A DNA stretch of 64,000 nt from Tetrapyrgos nigripes (Eukaryota > Basidiomycota > Agaricomycetes > Agaricales > Campanellaceae). Location: assembly GCA_013368315.1 (NCBI GenBank), contig JAACJM010000001.1, forward strand, positions 310,001-374,000, given 5' to 3'. The position numbers and the translations under genes are program-made. The notes beneath the pieces are model-generated. The model searched no databases and was not told the origin of the DNA. It worked only from the letters and a program-made list of their open reading frames with translations. Positions 35,060 through 48,200 of this stretch are shown one piece after another. Positions within the stretch are counted from its first letter, which is position 1. Each line of letters opens with the position of its first letter.

Positions 35060-36900
35060 CTACTTGTCTGTACCACCTGCGGCTTTCACAACGATAACCC
35101 ACGCATCTACACTTTCTTTGGTCGCATCAATATGATGTTCAGCCAACAAATGTCGACGAAGATCATATGCCCGACTGAAGACATATTTGCATGGGCCATC
35201 AACCTCTCCTGCCTTTCCACCACCTGCTAGCAGCTGACCACTTCCAGATGCAGAGATTGACGTCGACGGTACGCTTTTGTACGAAATCGTGTCAAAGTTG
35301 GGATAAGGGCACTGGATGGTCTTGTAGTTCTTCAACCGTTCCTTGGCACGCGAGGCATACGCGTTACCAGTAATCACATCGATGCTCATACTTATATTCG
35401 CGTCCGACTCGAGTGTAGCGTCAGTTTCGTGTTTATCCTCGCAGTCTTCGTCTTCAGATCCGGATTCAGAGTCATAATCGTTGTCGTCGCCTTCGCTATC
35501 GTGTCCAGATGATTCCTGGTGGTCTGAGCCTGAGGAAGGGCGATGGGCCTTGGCCTGGTGGCGTTGTAACAAATGTTTGTACCCAAATGCGCGTTTGCAA
35601 TTTTCATGTGGACACACAAAGTCTCGTCGGCCGAGGTGAGTGACACGGATATGAGTTTGGAGGGCCTTGTTCTAATTATCATCCATCAGTTAGCTTAAAA
35701 CCTCGACGGATTGACAGAGAGCGAATCGAAAACATACCGACTTGAAATCCTTCCCACATCCCGCGACTTCACATTTCCAGTCACGTCCAATCTCTCCACC
35801 ACGTCGTCTCTTCTTGAGAGGGGGTAAAATTTCTTCTGCGTCTGAGCCTTCTGCAGCGGCGGCAGCTTCGAGCTGCGCCTCTAATTCGCGTTCTTGATGT
35901 ATTTTCATATGAGCTCGAAGGCCTTTCTGAGCAGTGAAAGTCTTTCCGTTACATGATGAATGAGGACACGTGGGTGGATGAGCAGTGCGATTATGATGTT
36001 GGAGAGCAGTCCAGGTTGGAAAGTAAGTCAGTTCGGTGCCTGGAGCGGGTATACATGATGGCTGAACGCAGGTGTAACGTTTTTCTACATAAAACGTTTT
36101 TCAGCTACGCGAAAAGAGATGATGGAACTGGTAGAACCTTACCATTATGCACCTTAGCATGGGTACGCAAGTGCTGATTAGTGGAGAAAGATTTTGTGCA
36201 ACCTTCGTGCTCGCAACGGTATGGTTTCGTGCCAGGAGGCGCATGCGCGGTGCAGATATGGTTACGAAGTTGATTGTGCTTTGCAAAAGATTCGGTGCAT
36301 CCAGGTTTCGTGCACTTGAGAAATGTTAGAAAGAAGATATAGTACACAGGTCATAAACCTACTTTGAAGGATTTCGCACCCTTGTGCCAGTCAAGATGTG
36401 CACGAAGATGCTGCTGCGTCCAAAATCTCTTCGTGCAGTTCGGCTCAGAGCAGAGAAGAGGCTTTGCAGAGTCTGGAAGGTGACTGCGCTGATGAGCATG
36501 AAGGTGGGTTTCCCTGAGATACGACTTTTGGCAAGTACTGCATACGAAGGGACGCTTGGATTTACATTAGAGAAAAGTGAATATGCGAAAATTTGTATCA
36601 GCTTACCTCTCCTGTATGACAGCGCTGGTGCTCTTCCAAACGAGAGGGTTTCGTGTATGCTTTGTCACAGCCCTCAACAGTACATTTGTAGCGCTTTTTC
36701 GTGCCTGCGACTAGGTTTCCGTTGATGAGAATAGGTCGCGGAACCGCTTTGCTAGATGACGCCTCGGGAGGTGGTTCAAAGTCGGAATCGGAGGGTGCTG
36801 TGAGATCCTGTGGTTCTGGACTGGAAGCAAGGTGCAGAACATAATCTGGATTTCGAGTTTTACGCTTTCCAAGGACAGTTTTTGTCGCTGTAAGCGACAT
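35060..36900 (-). CDS. TFIIIA-like C2H2 zinc-finger protein
   Basis: A row of about nine C2H2 fingers in the spacing of transcription factor IIIA, which binds the 5S rRNA gene and 5S rRNA. Fingers seen: YKCTVEGCDKAYTKPSRLEEH, FVCSTCQKSYLRETHLHAH, LCSEPNCTKRFWTQQHLRAH, FKCTKPGCTESFAKHNQLRNH, YRCEHEGCTKSFSTNQHLRTH, an irregular long one (YTCVQPSC), CPHSSCNGKTFTAQKGLRAH, WKCEVAGCGKDFKS and FVCPHENCKRAFGYKHLLQRH. A basic nuclear signal (PLLKKRRRGGE) sits between fingers and an acidic spacer (SESGSEDEDCEDKHE) precedes a C-terminal finger-like segment. The start is taken at MSLTATKTVLGKRK; an upstream in-frame ATG at 36924 is possible. Head-to-head with a mitoribosomal gene. Confidence 0.85.
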
Positions 36901-37031
36901 CTTCGACGCGTCTGTCAAAAACACGTGCTTAGGTAACCACGAAATTTCTGAGCTGGTACTTTTCGTCTGACCAGCCCACTGTCTTCTTCGACTTCGAACC
37001 CTGTAGCTGTCGCCACCGTTGCTAACCTAGC

Positions 37032-37497
37032 ATGCCACTCCCATACGACCTCTGCGCGCGTTTCCAAAACGCCTTCCGCGCTCGTCACCAAAAAAATAGC
37101 CATAGACCACAACACCCAAAACCTGGGTATCTGCTCTATCCTCCTTCGAGCAGGTTTCATCTCCAACCTCACGCGTGGAACCATCGAATCTGCTTCCCCC
37201 GAAGAATTTTCCAAAGTCCCCGAAGCTCAACGACGTATATGGGCAGACCTCAAATACCGCGACAACCGTCCCGTGTTGAGTGATATGGAGCTCATAAGCA
37301 AGCCTTCTAAACGGATTTTTATGGACTTGGCGGAGATTAGGTTGCTTTGTACAGGGAGGAGGGCGCAGCAGGTGCAGCCATTGAAGATGGGGGAAATTGC
37401 AGTGGTGAGAACGAAGAGTAAGGAACATCAGTGGTTGGAGGCTAGGGAGGCGTTGTTGATGAAGCTCCCTGGGGAGGTTATATGTCGTGCGCGGTAG
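37032..37497 (+). CDS. Mitochondrial ribosomal protein uS8m, frame interrupted
   Basis: Small-subunit mitoribosome protein uS8. The N-terminus is LPYDLCARFQNAFRARHQK in one frame and the rest, IAIDHNTQNLGICSILLRAG, RGTIES, RRIWADLKYRD, LSDMELISKPSKRIFMD, MGEIAVV and LPGEVICRAR, is in the next. The change falls in a run of seven A (37090-37096): with six A the frame is continuous and the family alignment is perfect, and no intron is needed. Either the assembly carries one extra A, the gene is mutated, or slippage on the A run restores the frame. Since this is normally a single-copy essential gene, assembly error is the simplest reading. It starts 131 bp from the divergent TFIIIA-like gene. Confidence 0.85.
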
Positions 37498-37958
37498 GCT
37501 TGGGATCTGGCGGTTGTGTGGCACATGGTTGGTCGCTTTTCTCGTGTTGCTCATACTGAAGTACTGACGTGTTACTAGTCCGGGCTAGATTATACTCGAA
37601 TAAAATTAAAACAATGGATACAGGTCACCTAATCCTAGATGCTTTTCTGGAATGTCTCCTTGTGTGTGTCAAATTGGACGTGGACGCGTCGATTGGTGCA
37701 GTGTGTTTCGCGTTTCCATCAGTTCGCGATAGAATGAGCACTGGTGTGTTCACTGTCCAAATTCCCAACTCATATACTCTATGTAAGGAAAAGTAATCAA
37801 AACACAAAGGTAATACCAGTGAATACCATAGATAGTAGAGTACTGTACATATAGCTACGAGTAAAGTATGCAAAGAAATTGTCTTTGAAAACGAAAGGCA
37901 AAGATCGAAATAATTAACAATCATAAACGAAGGGAGATCCTGTAGAACCAATGAAATC
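37498..37958. other. Convergent 3' region
   Basis: A/T-rich sequence between the ends of uS8m (+) and the orphan membrane gene (-), with AATAAAA at about 37600-37606. No gene is seen. Confidence 0.5.
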
Positions 37959-39977
37959 CTATGAAGGTCCTCGAGCACCACCACCATTATTCCTAGTTGC
38001 TTTCCTCGGTCTGGGTCCTACCTGCCTTTGCTGCTGCAAAAACTGGGGTCCCTCAGGCCCAGGCAAAGTCCCACCCGACGAGTTCCTAGTCCGATTCGTC
38101 CCAGGATCCACATCAGTCTGGCGTCCATAGCTTGCATCCCGATTTTGCTGTGGCCGTTGTTGCACTCCCATCTCCGTGACATTTTGCTCGTACCCACTCC
38201 CAGTGCCACTGCCCGACGACGAACCAGTAGTAGTAGTCCCGTCCTCTCCAATGTATTTGGGAGGAAGCTCAACAACCTCTGTACCATCCGCATGATACAC
38301 AGTTACTGGTGCTCTCCCTCCATCGTGATGGACCACATAAACGTTTGAACGACCTGATGCTGACCCTTCCTGGCCATGACCATTGCCATGTGTATCCGTC
38401 GGCGAACGAGGGACCCTCTCCCCAGGCCCAGGGAAAGGTTCCAGGATATATCCAGTATTAGTATGACCGGATAATTGACTTGCAGCACTTGGCGTATTAG
38501 GGAACGGATCGATGAAGAGTCTATTCTGCGTGGGCGACCCATGGGATAGATCCATATAGTCGACTTTTTCCGACCTGCGAATTCGACCGCGGAAAAAGAA
38601 GAAAACAGCAGCTGCACCTAAAAGGAGACCACCCAGTGCGCCTCCAACGCCGGCACCGATAGCAGTGGATTTTGATACCCCGTCTTCATCGGATTCGCTG
38701 TAACGAAGTCAAGATGAACAAGTCAGGACAATTCACATTTAGGAAAATAAAATCAAATACTGCACCTTTTGGAAAGACAATCCGTCGGACCATTTCCACC
38801 GCTGTGTAAAGGTCCCTGTGCCCAAAAGTTGCCTTTGGCGTCGACGACGCTGATAAAGAAAGAAGAAGCCCATGATAATTGCACAGTCCAATTCATGGAT
38901 GACATTGAATCTGACGTGATGTTCCAGGGAGGATGTAAAGTTGGGGCAACCTGCGGAATGACACAGGTTAAACCACATTTTGGGGATTTCAGCGGAGAAG
39001 ACTGACCGTGAAGATGTAGGGTGGAGTTCCATTTTTTGGTGTTACTTGGATATCGGTGCACTAGAGACGATAAGCATCATGCAAAGAAAACACGTAAAGA
39101 AACATACCTGGTCTACCCAACCATATTGAGACAGTGGCCCGTCTCGAACTACTGCGTCCACATCTAGAGGTCCAAGAGGGAAAGAGGCATTGTTACAAGA
39201 GACGTCTGAAGTGGGGGCGATGACAGTGTATAATCCTTGGCATCCACCGGCGTTGCCATTCTTATCGAACTGTATATGGGATCATCAACAAATGAAACCG
39301 AGTTAAGGTATATGTTGCTCACCATACATATTTGGTACTGCGCGCGCGCAAGGGGTGGTAACTTGTCAGCGGTGTTTCAACGCGTTGCTGAAGGAAGAGG
39401 ATACGCACCAGAGTACCTGGTCCAAAGGGTACTTGATAGTCCTAAAAATGAATGAGAAGAGGTATACTGGAGGTTGGAAAGACGTACGAAATTGAGCGAG
39501 CTTCCTGCCTCCACTATGAAAGGAAATACAAATGCACTGGAGGAACTTGAGATTTGGATGAAACTGAGAGCAGGTGGAAACTGACGAGGTGTATATTTGA
39601 AGGTAGTACGGAGCGACTGGACTAGGACTGAGCTGGGTGTCAACAAAGAAGGAAAATCGAAGCTATCAATCATAGACTGACCCAGGATCTCCTGCATTTC
39701 TCTGCCACTTTAGGTGAATCGTTTCGCATTGTGCTAGACAGGACTCTTGAGACAGCAATATAGAAAGAAGGGTAGACGCGATGTACTTGTAACTGGGACT
39801 GGGACCGCTTGACCATCGGGTGTGTAATTGAACTCAAAGCTCTAGCGTTCAAAATGTTATTCTGGTAAAAATCAGATATCAGAGAACAAGTCAAACCTGG
39901 GGCAGAAAATCAGTGGTTTCTGTGAGGACCGCCGGACATGATATCAGAAAGTAAAGAAGGAGAGTGACCCAAAACAT
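37959..39977 (-). CDS. Secreted/single-span membrane protein, Agaricomycete-type orphan
   Basis: Function not known. The N-terminus MFWVTLLLYFLISCPAVLT is a signal peptide. An extracellular beta-rich part follows with QCETIHLKWQRNAGDPG, SSSAFVFPFIVEAG, the recurring phrase YQICMFDKNGNAGGCQGLYTVI, and CNNASFPLGPLDVDAVVRDG, with several N-glycosylation sequons. A second related module (WTVQLSWASSFFISVVDAKG) precedes a single membrane helix rich in Gly (AIGAGVGGALGGLLLGAAAVFFFF), a stop-transfer GRIRRSEK, and a long polar cytoplasmic tail rich in Gly/Thr/Pro/Gln. I recall similar layouts in many mushroom genomes, sometimes in several copies. About seven introns, with the start at 39977 and a divergent 310-bp gap to the Ysc84 gene. 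Confidence 0.75.
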
Positions 39978-40287
39978 AAAAGTTGGTTTGGAGAAAAAGA
40001 GAGACGTGATAAGTGAATACGGTCGGTTACTTACTACACGTGGTAAATGGATTTTCTGAATTTACCCCTTGGACTGAAGCACCTCCGTTAACGCTAGCGC
40101 TGAAGCAGTATGTCAGTAATCGGTAATCCTACAAATCATTAGTCTATTTTTCAGCCGTATTTTCTTCACATTTGGGTCCGCTTGCGTCATGGTCTGATTA
40201 CACATACGAGATGACCGTCAACCGAGCCGGAAGTCCCTAAGTAACCTTGTTTGCCCGCAGTTTTACCTCACCTTGCTCTCTACTTCC
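39978..40287. promoter_or_regulatory. Divergent promoter region
   Basis: 310 bp between the start codons of the orphan membrane gene (-) and the Ysc84-like gene (+). No specific element is recognised. Confidence 0.4.
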
Positions 40288-42065
40288 ATGCCCAACAGCC
40301 CACTTCCCCAGCCTTTGCCCAAGGAATGTACGTTCCCAGATATTTTGGTCACTCAACGACATACTGATGTTTTGCGCAGGCGCCAAGGCAGCTAAAATCT
40401 TCAGGTCTTTTGTCGACAGTGGAAATAATGGACTGGACGGTGTCATACCGCGTTCGGTTATCCAGAATGCCAAAGGCTTTGCCATCTTTACAATATTTAA
40501 AGCTGGCTTCCTCTTCAGCGCAAGAGCTGGTACCGGTGTCGTCATTGCCAAACTACCCGACGGAAGTACGTTCACTGTCCTTCAGATTTTTCGGTCAAAT
40601 CTCAAATCCGATTTTTAGCATGGTCTGCTCCATCTGCTATAGGCACAGCTGGTGTCGGATTTGGGGGTCAAGCTGGTGCAGAAATGACCGATTTCTTGAT
40701 TGTTCTCAACTCTAGATCTGTGAGTTCCCTATTTGGTCATTCGACACTAAATTCTGACAGAGACATAGGCCATCGTGAGCCTACTTCCTTCTCACCTCTT
40801 TCCTCCTATTCATGCTCCCATTCCCAGAAATCTTTCATGGCCGCAGGTTCTTTGACTCTAGGTGGAAACGCAAGTATCGCCATCGGTCCACTCGGTCGAA
40901 ATGGTGAAGCGACCGGTGCCCTTAGCACCCAAGGAAAAGTCGCTGCCATGTACAGCTACTCTAAAACTCGTGGCTTATTCGGTGGCATTTCCATAGAAGG
41001 CTCCGTCATTGTGGAACGACAAGATGCCAATGTTCAAGCCTATCAGAATGACCAAGTTTCTGCCAAGCTTCTCCTCAGTGGTTCCATCACTCCTCCTCCT
41101 TGGTCTGCAGTGTTGACTCAGATGATCGAATCATGTACGGGGATGCCTGGTAATAGGGCCTGGGTCCAGGATATGCCACCAACTGGAGCAGGATTAGCTG
41201 GGGGAAGCAGTTATGCGTTCGGTGGAGTGTCAAGTCCTGGTGCAATAACACCCAACTCTCGAAAATTGAAGAAAGACAAGGCATCCTATCCTCCACCTTC
41301 TTGGGGTCAACCCATGGAAGGCGGGTCTTACTTTACCAATTCCACCGACAGTCTTGATTATGGAACTCCCAAAGTCAATCCAACGGCACCTTATCGACGT
41401 CGATATCGGCATCCAAAGTAGATGATTCATGGACGACACAGCGAGATACAGAAGCGACGTCCCGTTTTGACACGAGATTTGAGTCTGATTTCATACCAGA
41501 GGAGGAAATCAGGAGAAAGACACATAGGATGAGTCTATCTTTGGGAAATAAGCGCACTACGAGTGATGATCCCTTTGATTCTTTCAACAATACACCATCT
41601 TCTAATCATGCACGATCTATGAGCATAGCGTCGCCCTTTTCAAATTCACGGTCGTATTCTTCCTCGCTGAATCCGTTCTCCAATTCCACAAAGTCACCCG
41701 CTTCCTCCGAACCCCCGCCGTATATTGCTCGGAAGCCAGAATTAGACAAGCCGTTGTTAGAAGGTGTTGCTCGTGCTATTGCTTTGTATGATTTCCAAGC
41801 TGCAGAGGTGTGTTGTTCTTTTTCTTTTCTTTGAGAGTTGGAAGCTCATTACTTCTGTCATCTCTTCTTTCCCTCAGGCCGGCGACCTTGGATTCCAAAA
41901 GGGTGATGTGATTACCATCACCGAGAAGAGTGATAGTACGAACGATTGGTAGGCCCTGATTTCCTTACTTCCTTAATGACCCACTCATTCATCGCTTGCA
42001 GGTGGACAGGAAAGATTGACGATCGCAAAGGAATATTTCCTGCCAATTTTGTTGAAGTCGTGTAA
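40288..42065 (+). CDS. Ysc84/Lsb3-like actin-binding protein with SH3 domain
   Basis: The N-terminal Ysc84 (SYLF) domain, residues about 12-235, binds lipids and actin; the C-terminal SH3 domain binds proline-rich endocytic partners. In yeast these proteins act at cortical actin patches. Landmarks: IPRSVIQNAKGFAIFTIFKAG, FLFSARAGTGVVIAKLPDGTWSAPSAI, TAGVGFGGQAGAEMTDFLIVLN, GNASIAIGPLGRNGEA, YSYSKTRGLFGGISIEGS; then SH3: ARAIALYDFQAAEAGDLGF, WWTGKIDDRKGIFPANFVEVV. The linker is awkward. One frame ends at a TAG at 41419-41421, while the coding-like NGTLSTSISASKVDDSW continues in another. Either a non-consensus 50-nt intron (about 41327-41376) or a one-base deletion joins them. Confidence 0.87.
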
Positions 42066-42251
42066 TGCGCTATCTAATCCAAATTGCTCTTCTTCATCGT
42101 TGTATCATATGCGTCAAAATGTGTATACCTCACTCAACTCAGTATGTCAGGCTTCCGTAGTTGTATCTCATTCACTGGTAATCTACGTTGTATATATAAA
42201 TACCTTTACATCTGTCTGCTTATATTATTATTGCAACCATAGTAGAGTAAA

Positions 42252-45200
42252 TCAAATCATCGCCAATAACTCATCCCGGTCCTCAGACTCATCCACCAAC
42301 ATACGCAATTTACTGTTCTTGTCTGACATCAAATTCCTTGGACTGTCGAATTCAACGATGTGGCCGTCTTCTAGTACCATCTGGCAGGGAAGGCAACGCG
42401 AGATGTCAGTACAATTCAGACAGACGGAGAAAAATCGACGAGACTCACAATCTTATCCGCATCCATAATCGTCTGCAAACGATGTGCAATCGCAATCAGC
42501 GTAACGTCGTCACCAAGCTCTGTCCGTAGATATCTTTGGATGATAGCGTCTGTTTTGTAGTCTGTGACACACGAACCGAAGGCATCAGTGAAACTATTCT
42601 CACAAAAAATGAACAAAAAACACACCGATAGCCGACGTGGCTTCATCCAAAATCAACAGCTTGCTTCCTCTCACAATTGCTCTCGCCAGTGCCAAAAATT
42701 GTCTTTGACCCACAGAAAGATTCGTTCCGCCACTTGAGATGTGAGTGTCCAAAGTCACCCGAGCCTCCGCTGTTGTTATCGTTGTCGCCGCTGACACCGA
42801 GACGTTGGTTTCATTTTCACCAACGTCTTCTTGATCCTGCAGAGCATGCAATCCCGAAGCTTTCAGCGCGTCATTCAGCGTCGCGTCGTCGTGTTGATTG
42901 AATGGGTCCAGGTTGTATCGGACAGTGCCGCTTAAGAGTTCGGGCTGAGATGTAGTTTGACATCAATGAATGGCTCAGGACAGAACGGAATGTGTACTCA
43001 CGATTTGTGGGACGATAGTGATATTAGCTCTCAACGCGTCTAGGTTGATAGAAGAGGTCTTGATCCCATCGTAGTACACCTCGCCTGAGGTGATGATTGC
43101 TCGAAGAAGGGAGAGGCTCAGAGAGCTCTAGTTTGTTGGTCGGCATCCACTGCTCTATTCGTGTTCTACGAACTCTCAACTCACCTTGCCGCTCCCAGTC
43201 CTACCAACGACACCTATCCTCTCCCCACCTTTCACTTCAAAGGTCAAATCATGTAGAACCTCTTTGCCATTCTCGGAATACTTTGCACTGAGATGCTCTA
43301 CTCTGAGTGTACCAGAGGCAGGCCAATAAGCGGGCGGTTTGCCTGATGCAATGGGTGCGGGTTCCTGTTCGATCCGGGTATAGTGGCGGATACGTTCGAC
43401 ACTGCTACCTACAGAAAATTAGAGTCAGAGAAGGAGTTAAACGCCACAAAGTCTTGAGAGTCTAGACTCACTCTGAACCTCAAAATCATTCACCGACTGT
43501 ACCAACCACAAGGTCAGCATACTAAACCCTATACCCATATTCAACGAAAATCCAGTCAGACTCGCGTCAAGATTGAGGTAACTAGAGTTTGGGAAGTAAA
43601 CCAGATAAACAGCCAATGCTGTGGAAAATAACGCGCTGAGAAGGTCTAGGCGGACGGTTACCCAGCAGGTTAGTCCATGGAAGGGTCTCGCAGAGCGGGT
43701 GTAGTCATTGATAAGGTCAAGAGATGAATTGGTGAAGGAGGTCGAAGCTGAGTAGGCTCGTATTGATACTGTGCAGGGGGTCAGACAAGGATTTGAAACG
43801 GAAAAAAGGTGACGTACCCAGCCCAGATATCGCAGCACCGAAGCTAGCATGGGTGAAAAAGCAACACAATCAGCTTCTACCCAGAAATTGCTAGAACGAT
43901 ACGCCACTCACTGAGCCAACACCAGTGCCCTTCTGTTCTCCATCTCTCTCTTAATCCCCAATTGTGCTGTCATATAGATTTGACTAATCCAGCAACCAAT
44001 TATTATAAGAACTCCAGCTGGGATGAAGAAGATTGGGCTTATGATGATGATAGCGAAGAACCTGATGAATGTGAAGGAAATGGTATTCCATAATCCGAAG
44101 AGTACTTTATGAAGTGGTCCGTCGATGGTGGATATATCTGTGGTTGCGCGGGTAAGGACGCGAGAGAGGGGAGTTGTGTCTAGCCATCTACATACGTGTG
44201 AATCCTCTTAGCATGGGTCAAGAGCTGGATTAGCAGGATTAGGACATACCTCAATGTAGTACCGAAGACAGATTCAAGCAGGTGATGATGAAGTGAACGA
44301 GAAGCACGCAGGGATCCTTTGAAGAAAATGATGCGACAGATGACATGGAAAAATACGGCGCAGAAGAGGATTACGGCTGTTTATGCAAGGTGAGGAATGA
44401 ATCAAGTTGCAGAGGCTGTCGAAGAAACTTGCCTAATATACCCAGGTTGCTTATGAGGGCATTGTGTTGTTAAAAAGCATTTCCGTCGTTCTGGCCATCA
44501 AAAGACTTACAAGAAAACAGGCACTTGACTTGCTGGGCGATCTTCATACTGAGAAGCCCAATATCCGAGGTAATAAGTCTGTGTGTTGATAGCCAGGTTG
44601 GAAATCATCATAGTTACAACGAAGCAGCCGTTGAAGAAAATACGATGGTTGCCTGCAAGAGCGTTGAAGTACATGAAAACTGGTTACATCGAGTCAGTGT
44701 TTTAGATGCCCGAAACCCAAAGAACAAAATAGAGAACGTACTCGCAGACCAGCTAACATGACCACTTTCTTTTTCTTCCGCAATCACCAGTTTACCTGTT
44801 TCGCTGTCATTGCTTTTCGCTGTACCTGGCAAACGAGATTCAGCATCGATATCTTCGTTCGCTCTTGCGAGCATCTCCTCGTCCTTCTTTGCCTCAAGCT
44901 GCAAGGCTTTGTCCTGAACAATAGCTTCCTTGACGGATTTTCGACCCACGACCCTTCCGTCCGAGCCCACGGAGACGACGAAATCAGCTATGGGACCCGC
45001 CAAAGCTACATTGTGCGTCTGTAGATTGGAAGTCTATGTTTGTCTCTTTCTATCTCTCAATAGATTGCACGACTTACCACCAACAACACCGTCCTCCCTC
45101 TAATCAAATCCCCACGAAGACACTTGTCGACGATCCACTTGGCCGTGTGTACGCTGTATCGATCAAAACGACATTCGTCAGCTAATGGTCAACTTATCGA

Positions 45201-48200
45201 CGTAGATGTTGAGCCAGCTTACTCCAAACTCGCCAATTGATCATCCAAAAGAAGGATTTCCGCGGACGAGTATACAGCCCTCGCAAGCGTTATTCTTGCC
45301 TTTTGCCCACCACTCAAGGTCACTCCTTTCGGTCCGACCTCTGTCGAGTCACCAGCTTCAAATAGATTGAGATCGTGCTCGAGACCGCATTGATAGATGA
45401 CTTTGCGATATCGGGAAACGTCATCAGGGCTTCCGAAGAGGATGTTGTTCTGGGAAGAAATTTATCATGGTTGGGAATCGAGTGCTTCTCGAGCAAAGAC
45501 AGACCTTGATAGTATCATTCTGTATCCAAGACTCTTGTGCAGCGTAGGCAACGCCTCCAGTCCGAGGTAAACTGAACCAAGATTGAGAGCTTGATGGTAT
45601 GAAGTTCATTTCACCTTGACGCGAGATATCAAATGAACATCTGTTGCTTTGTCTCTGAGCATAGCTATACAACAACACTCACCAAGCAACGCCATCAGTA
45701 AACTAGTCTTACCAGAGCCTGTAGGTCCAATTATCAGGTTGATACCACCTTGGTGAAAGACGAGTTCATCGTTGACTGTCAAGGAGAAGTCGTTCTGTAC
45801 AGATGCCGGTCTCGTCGACCAAGAAAAGGTGGCTTGTTTTATGCCGATGACATCCTGGGGTGCGTGCAAAGATTGAATCGCATCGTTGGAGTATATGTCG
45901 AGGAGCTCAGACTGTGGGTGTCATATCAGATTTTTAGGACATATGGAGGATGTGTTTGACCCTTGCCTTGTGCAGAAAATCATTGATTCGGTCCAGAGAA
46001 ACTTTTCCTGATACTGTGGATGTGATAGACGCGAGGATGGTGTATAATTGCTCTCTGTACGAATAGATCAGTAAACTAAAGTCGCATCGTTTTCAGACTA
46101 GCCCAAACCTGAACATATCAATGACAGTTATAGTCGAGAACACCTTCGAAGCGGTTAGTTCTTCTTTCATGATAACAGTCTGTTACGGTGGTTAATAGAG
46201 AAACAAAACTGCTGAAGAAAGGAAAAGCAGACACTAGCAGAGTTGCAATCAGTGAATGAATGCATTCAGACGAAAACGGAGCACTGACTAAGTGAAGTAG
46301 GTAGCAAGTAGCGTGAAGATAGGAATCACAAAGCTATGTGGGACGGTCAGCCCTTAATAGAATGGGATAAACTGCAACGTACTTGACGCAGTTGATGGAG
46401 AGATCCATCAACTCTCGCTTCCACAACCAACCAAGTTCTTCCTCTCTTTTCTGGTCAATCTTTTCACTCATCTTTCGTTCCCATCCAAACAGCTTGATCA
46501 TGCGTAAGAGGTTCAGAGCTGTTTGAGAGATGTAAATGGGGGAGTATTGTGAACAGTCAGAAGAATCTCACCTTCGACTATAGAATTGACACGAGAGTCC
46601 GTCTTGTTCATCAACTCGGTCTGCACACCATGGACTTGGTTGCCAATCCAACCAGGTATGGGAAAACAGAGCAAGATCATAGCTAAGCCGACGAAAGCAC
46701 TAGTTTTCGGCGTCAGCTGCATTTCAAGTAAATATTATGATGAGACAATACTCACCTCCACCCAAGGATAATGTACAAGAAAACAACACACAAGACGATC
46801 TCTATAGGCATTTTGACAATTAATCGTAGAAAGTCGCGAGCGACTACGGCGTTTGCTAGGTCGGTGGTGACTAGATTGTTGATTCTTCCGATAATATTGG
46901 TGCTATGGCTTGACGAATCTTCTGGTCTAGAAGGTGACGTTTCTTGGGACATAGTGCTACTGGTCTTTGAATCGTCTGGCATGCTATCGGTAGGCCGAAT
47001 ACGAAGAGAATGTTCAAAAATCAATTGAGTGATCATTGCTTCGGTGCGGACTACAGTACGGGTCTGTTGAAGATGTCATGAGAAATGGGAGGGATTTGGC
47101 CAAAAGAAAAGAGAAACTTGCCGCAATGAACTCATACCACTGTGAAGCAAGAGACCGGGAGACAGAGCCCACGAAGAGTAATAATATCCAAAACCAAGGC
47201 CGCATGACGACGTCTTGCCTGTCGTTCTCGATGTAGCTGCAGTAGAACTCGATTAGCGTGCTACAACAACTGAGTAAAAGGAAATACGAACTTGAGAAGT
47301 CTGTTAATTCCTATCGGACCAGCAAAGCCGGCAGCAATCTCTATAATACTCATAGCAGCGAGTGTTAGGAACTCCCATCGATATATGACCCTAGAAAATA
47401 CGTAAGAGACACAGAACTTGTAGGTGATCAATGGTGAGACTTGCATCAGTCCGAAAAATATGTGTCTGGTCTTATTAGCTCCCGAAAACACGTCCAGATA
47501 CTAAAGAGATATTATCAACCCGGATTCTGACAGTGCAGATGCCGCTTACAGGAAAAGTTTCAGCCTTGAGGGTTTTAGCATCATCGTAGTCTGCCAAAGG
47601 AGGAAGCTTTGCGACTTCAAGCTGCAGGGACCGAGATGCCAGATGTATAACGTTGTCGAGGAAAGAATAGGTGATGAGCAATGCGAATGAAGCTTTTTGT
47701 TCTGGGTTAGGGTCCGGCGTGAACTGGTATAGGTTGTCAATCAGTCGCCGCTCTCGAACATGAGGTATCGAAAGCCTCTCACACATTCTCTGGAAGCCAG
47801 TAGTGGGACTGCAATGGAGGCTAACACCAAGAAAGACACCTTCACCCATAAGAGCCATCCTTCACATGAATCCTGTGGTGAGCTTGTGTAGGTGAACAAT
47901 GGGACGATGTCGCGGTACGTGTAGACGGCGAGTATGATCAATAGCAAGACTTGAATATGATAATGCACAACCGTGGTTATTCTGTAGGCGGAGCTCAAAG
48001 AAAAGAGGGCCAGGAGGGCCACATATACCTCGGAGGGTTGTAAGATGCCAGTATGGGCAGAAGAAGGGCAAACATACCAGAGTCAGAGAGGTGAAGTAAT
48101 CTGGTAATAGTATGGGAGATGGTGAGGAGCAGTGCCGGGGTGCTTGGACTGAAATTCCAACCAGGAGAATCACCAAGAACAGTCGTACCAATGGGCTTGA

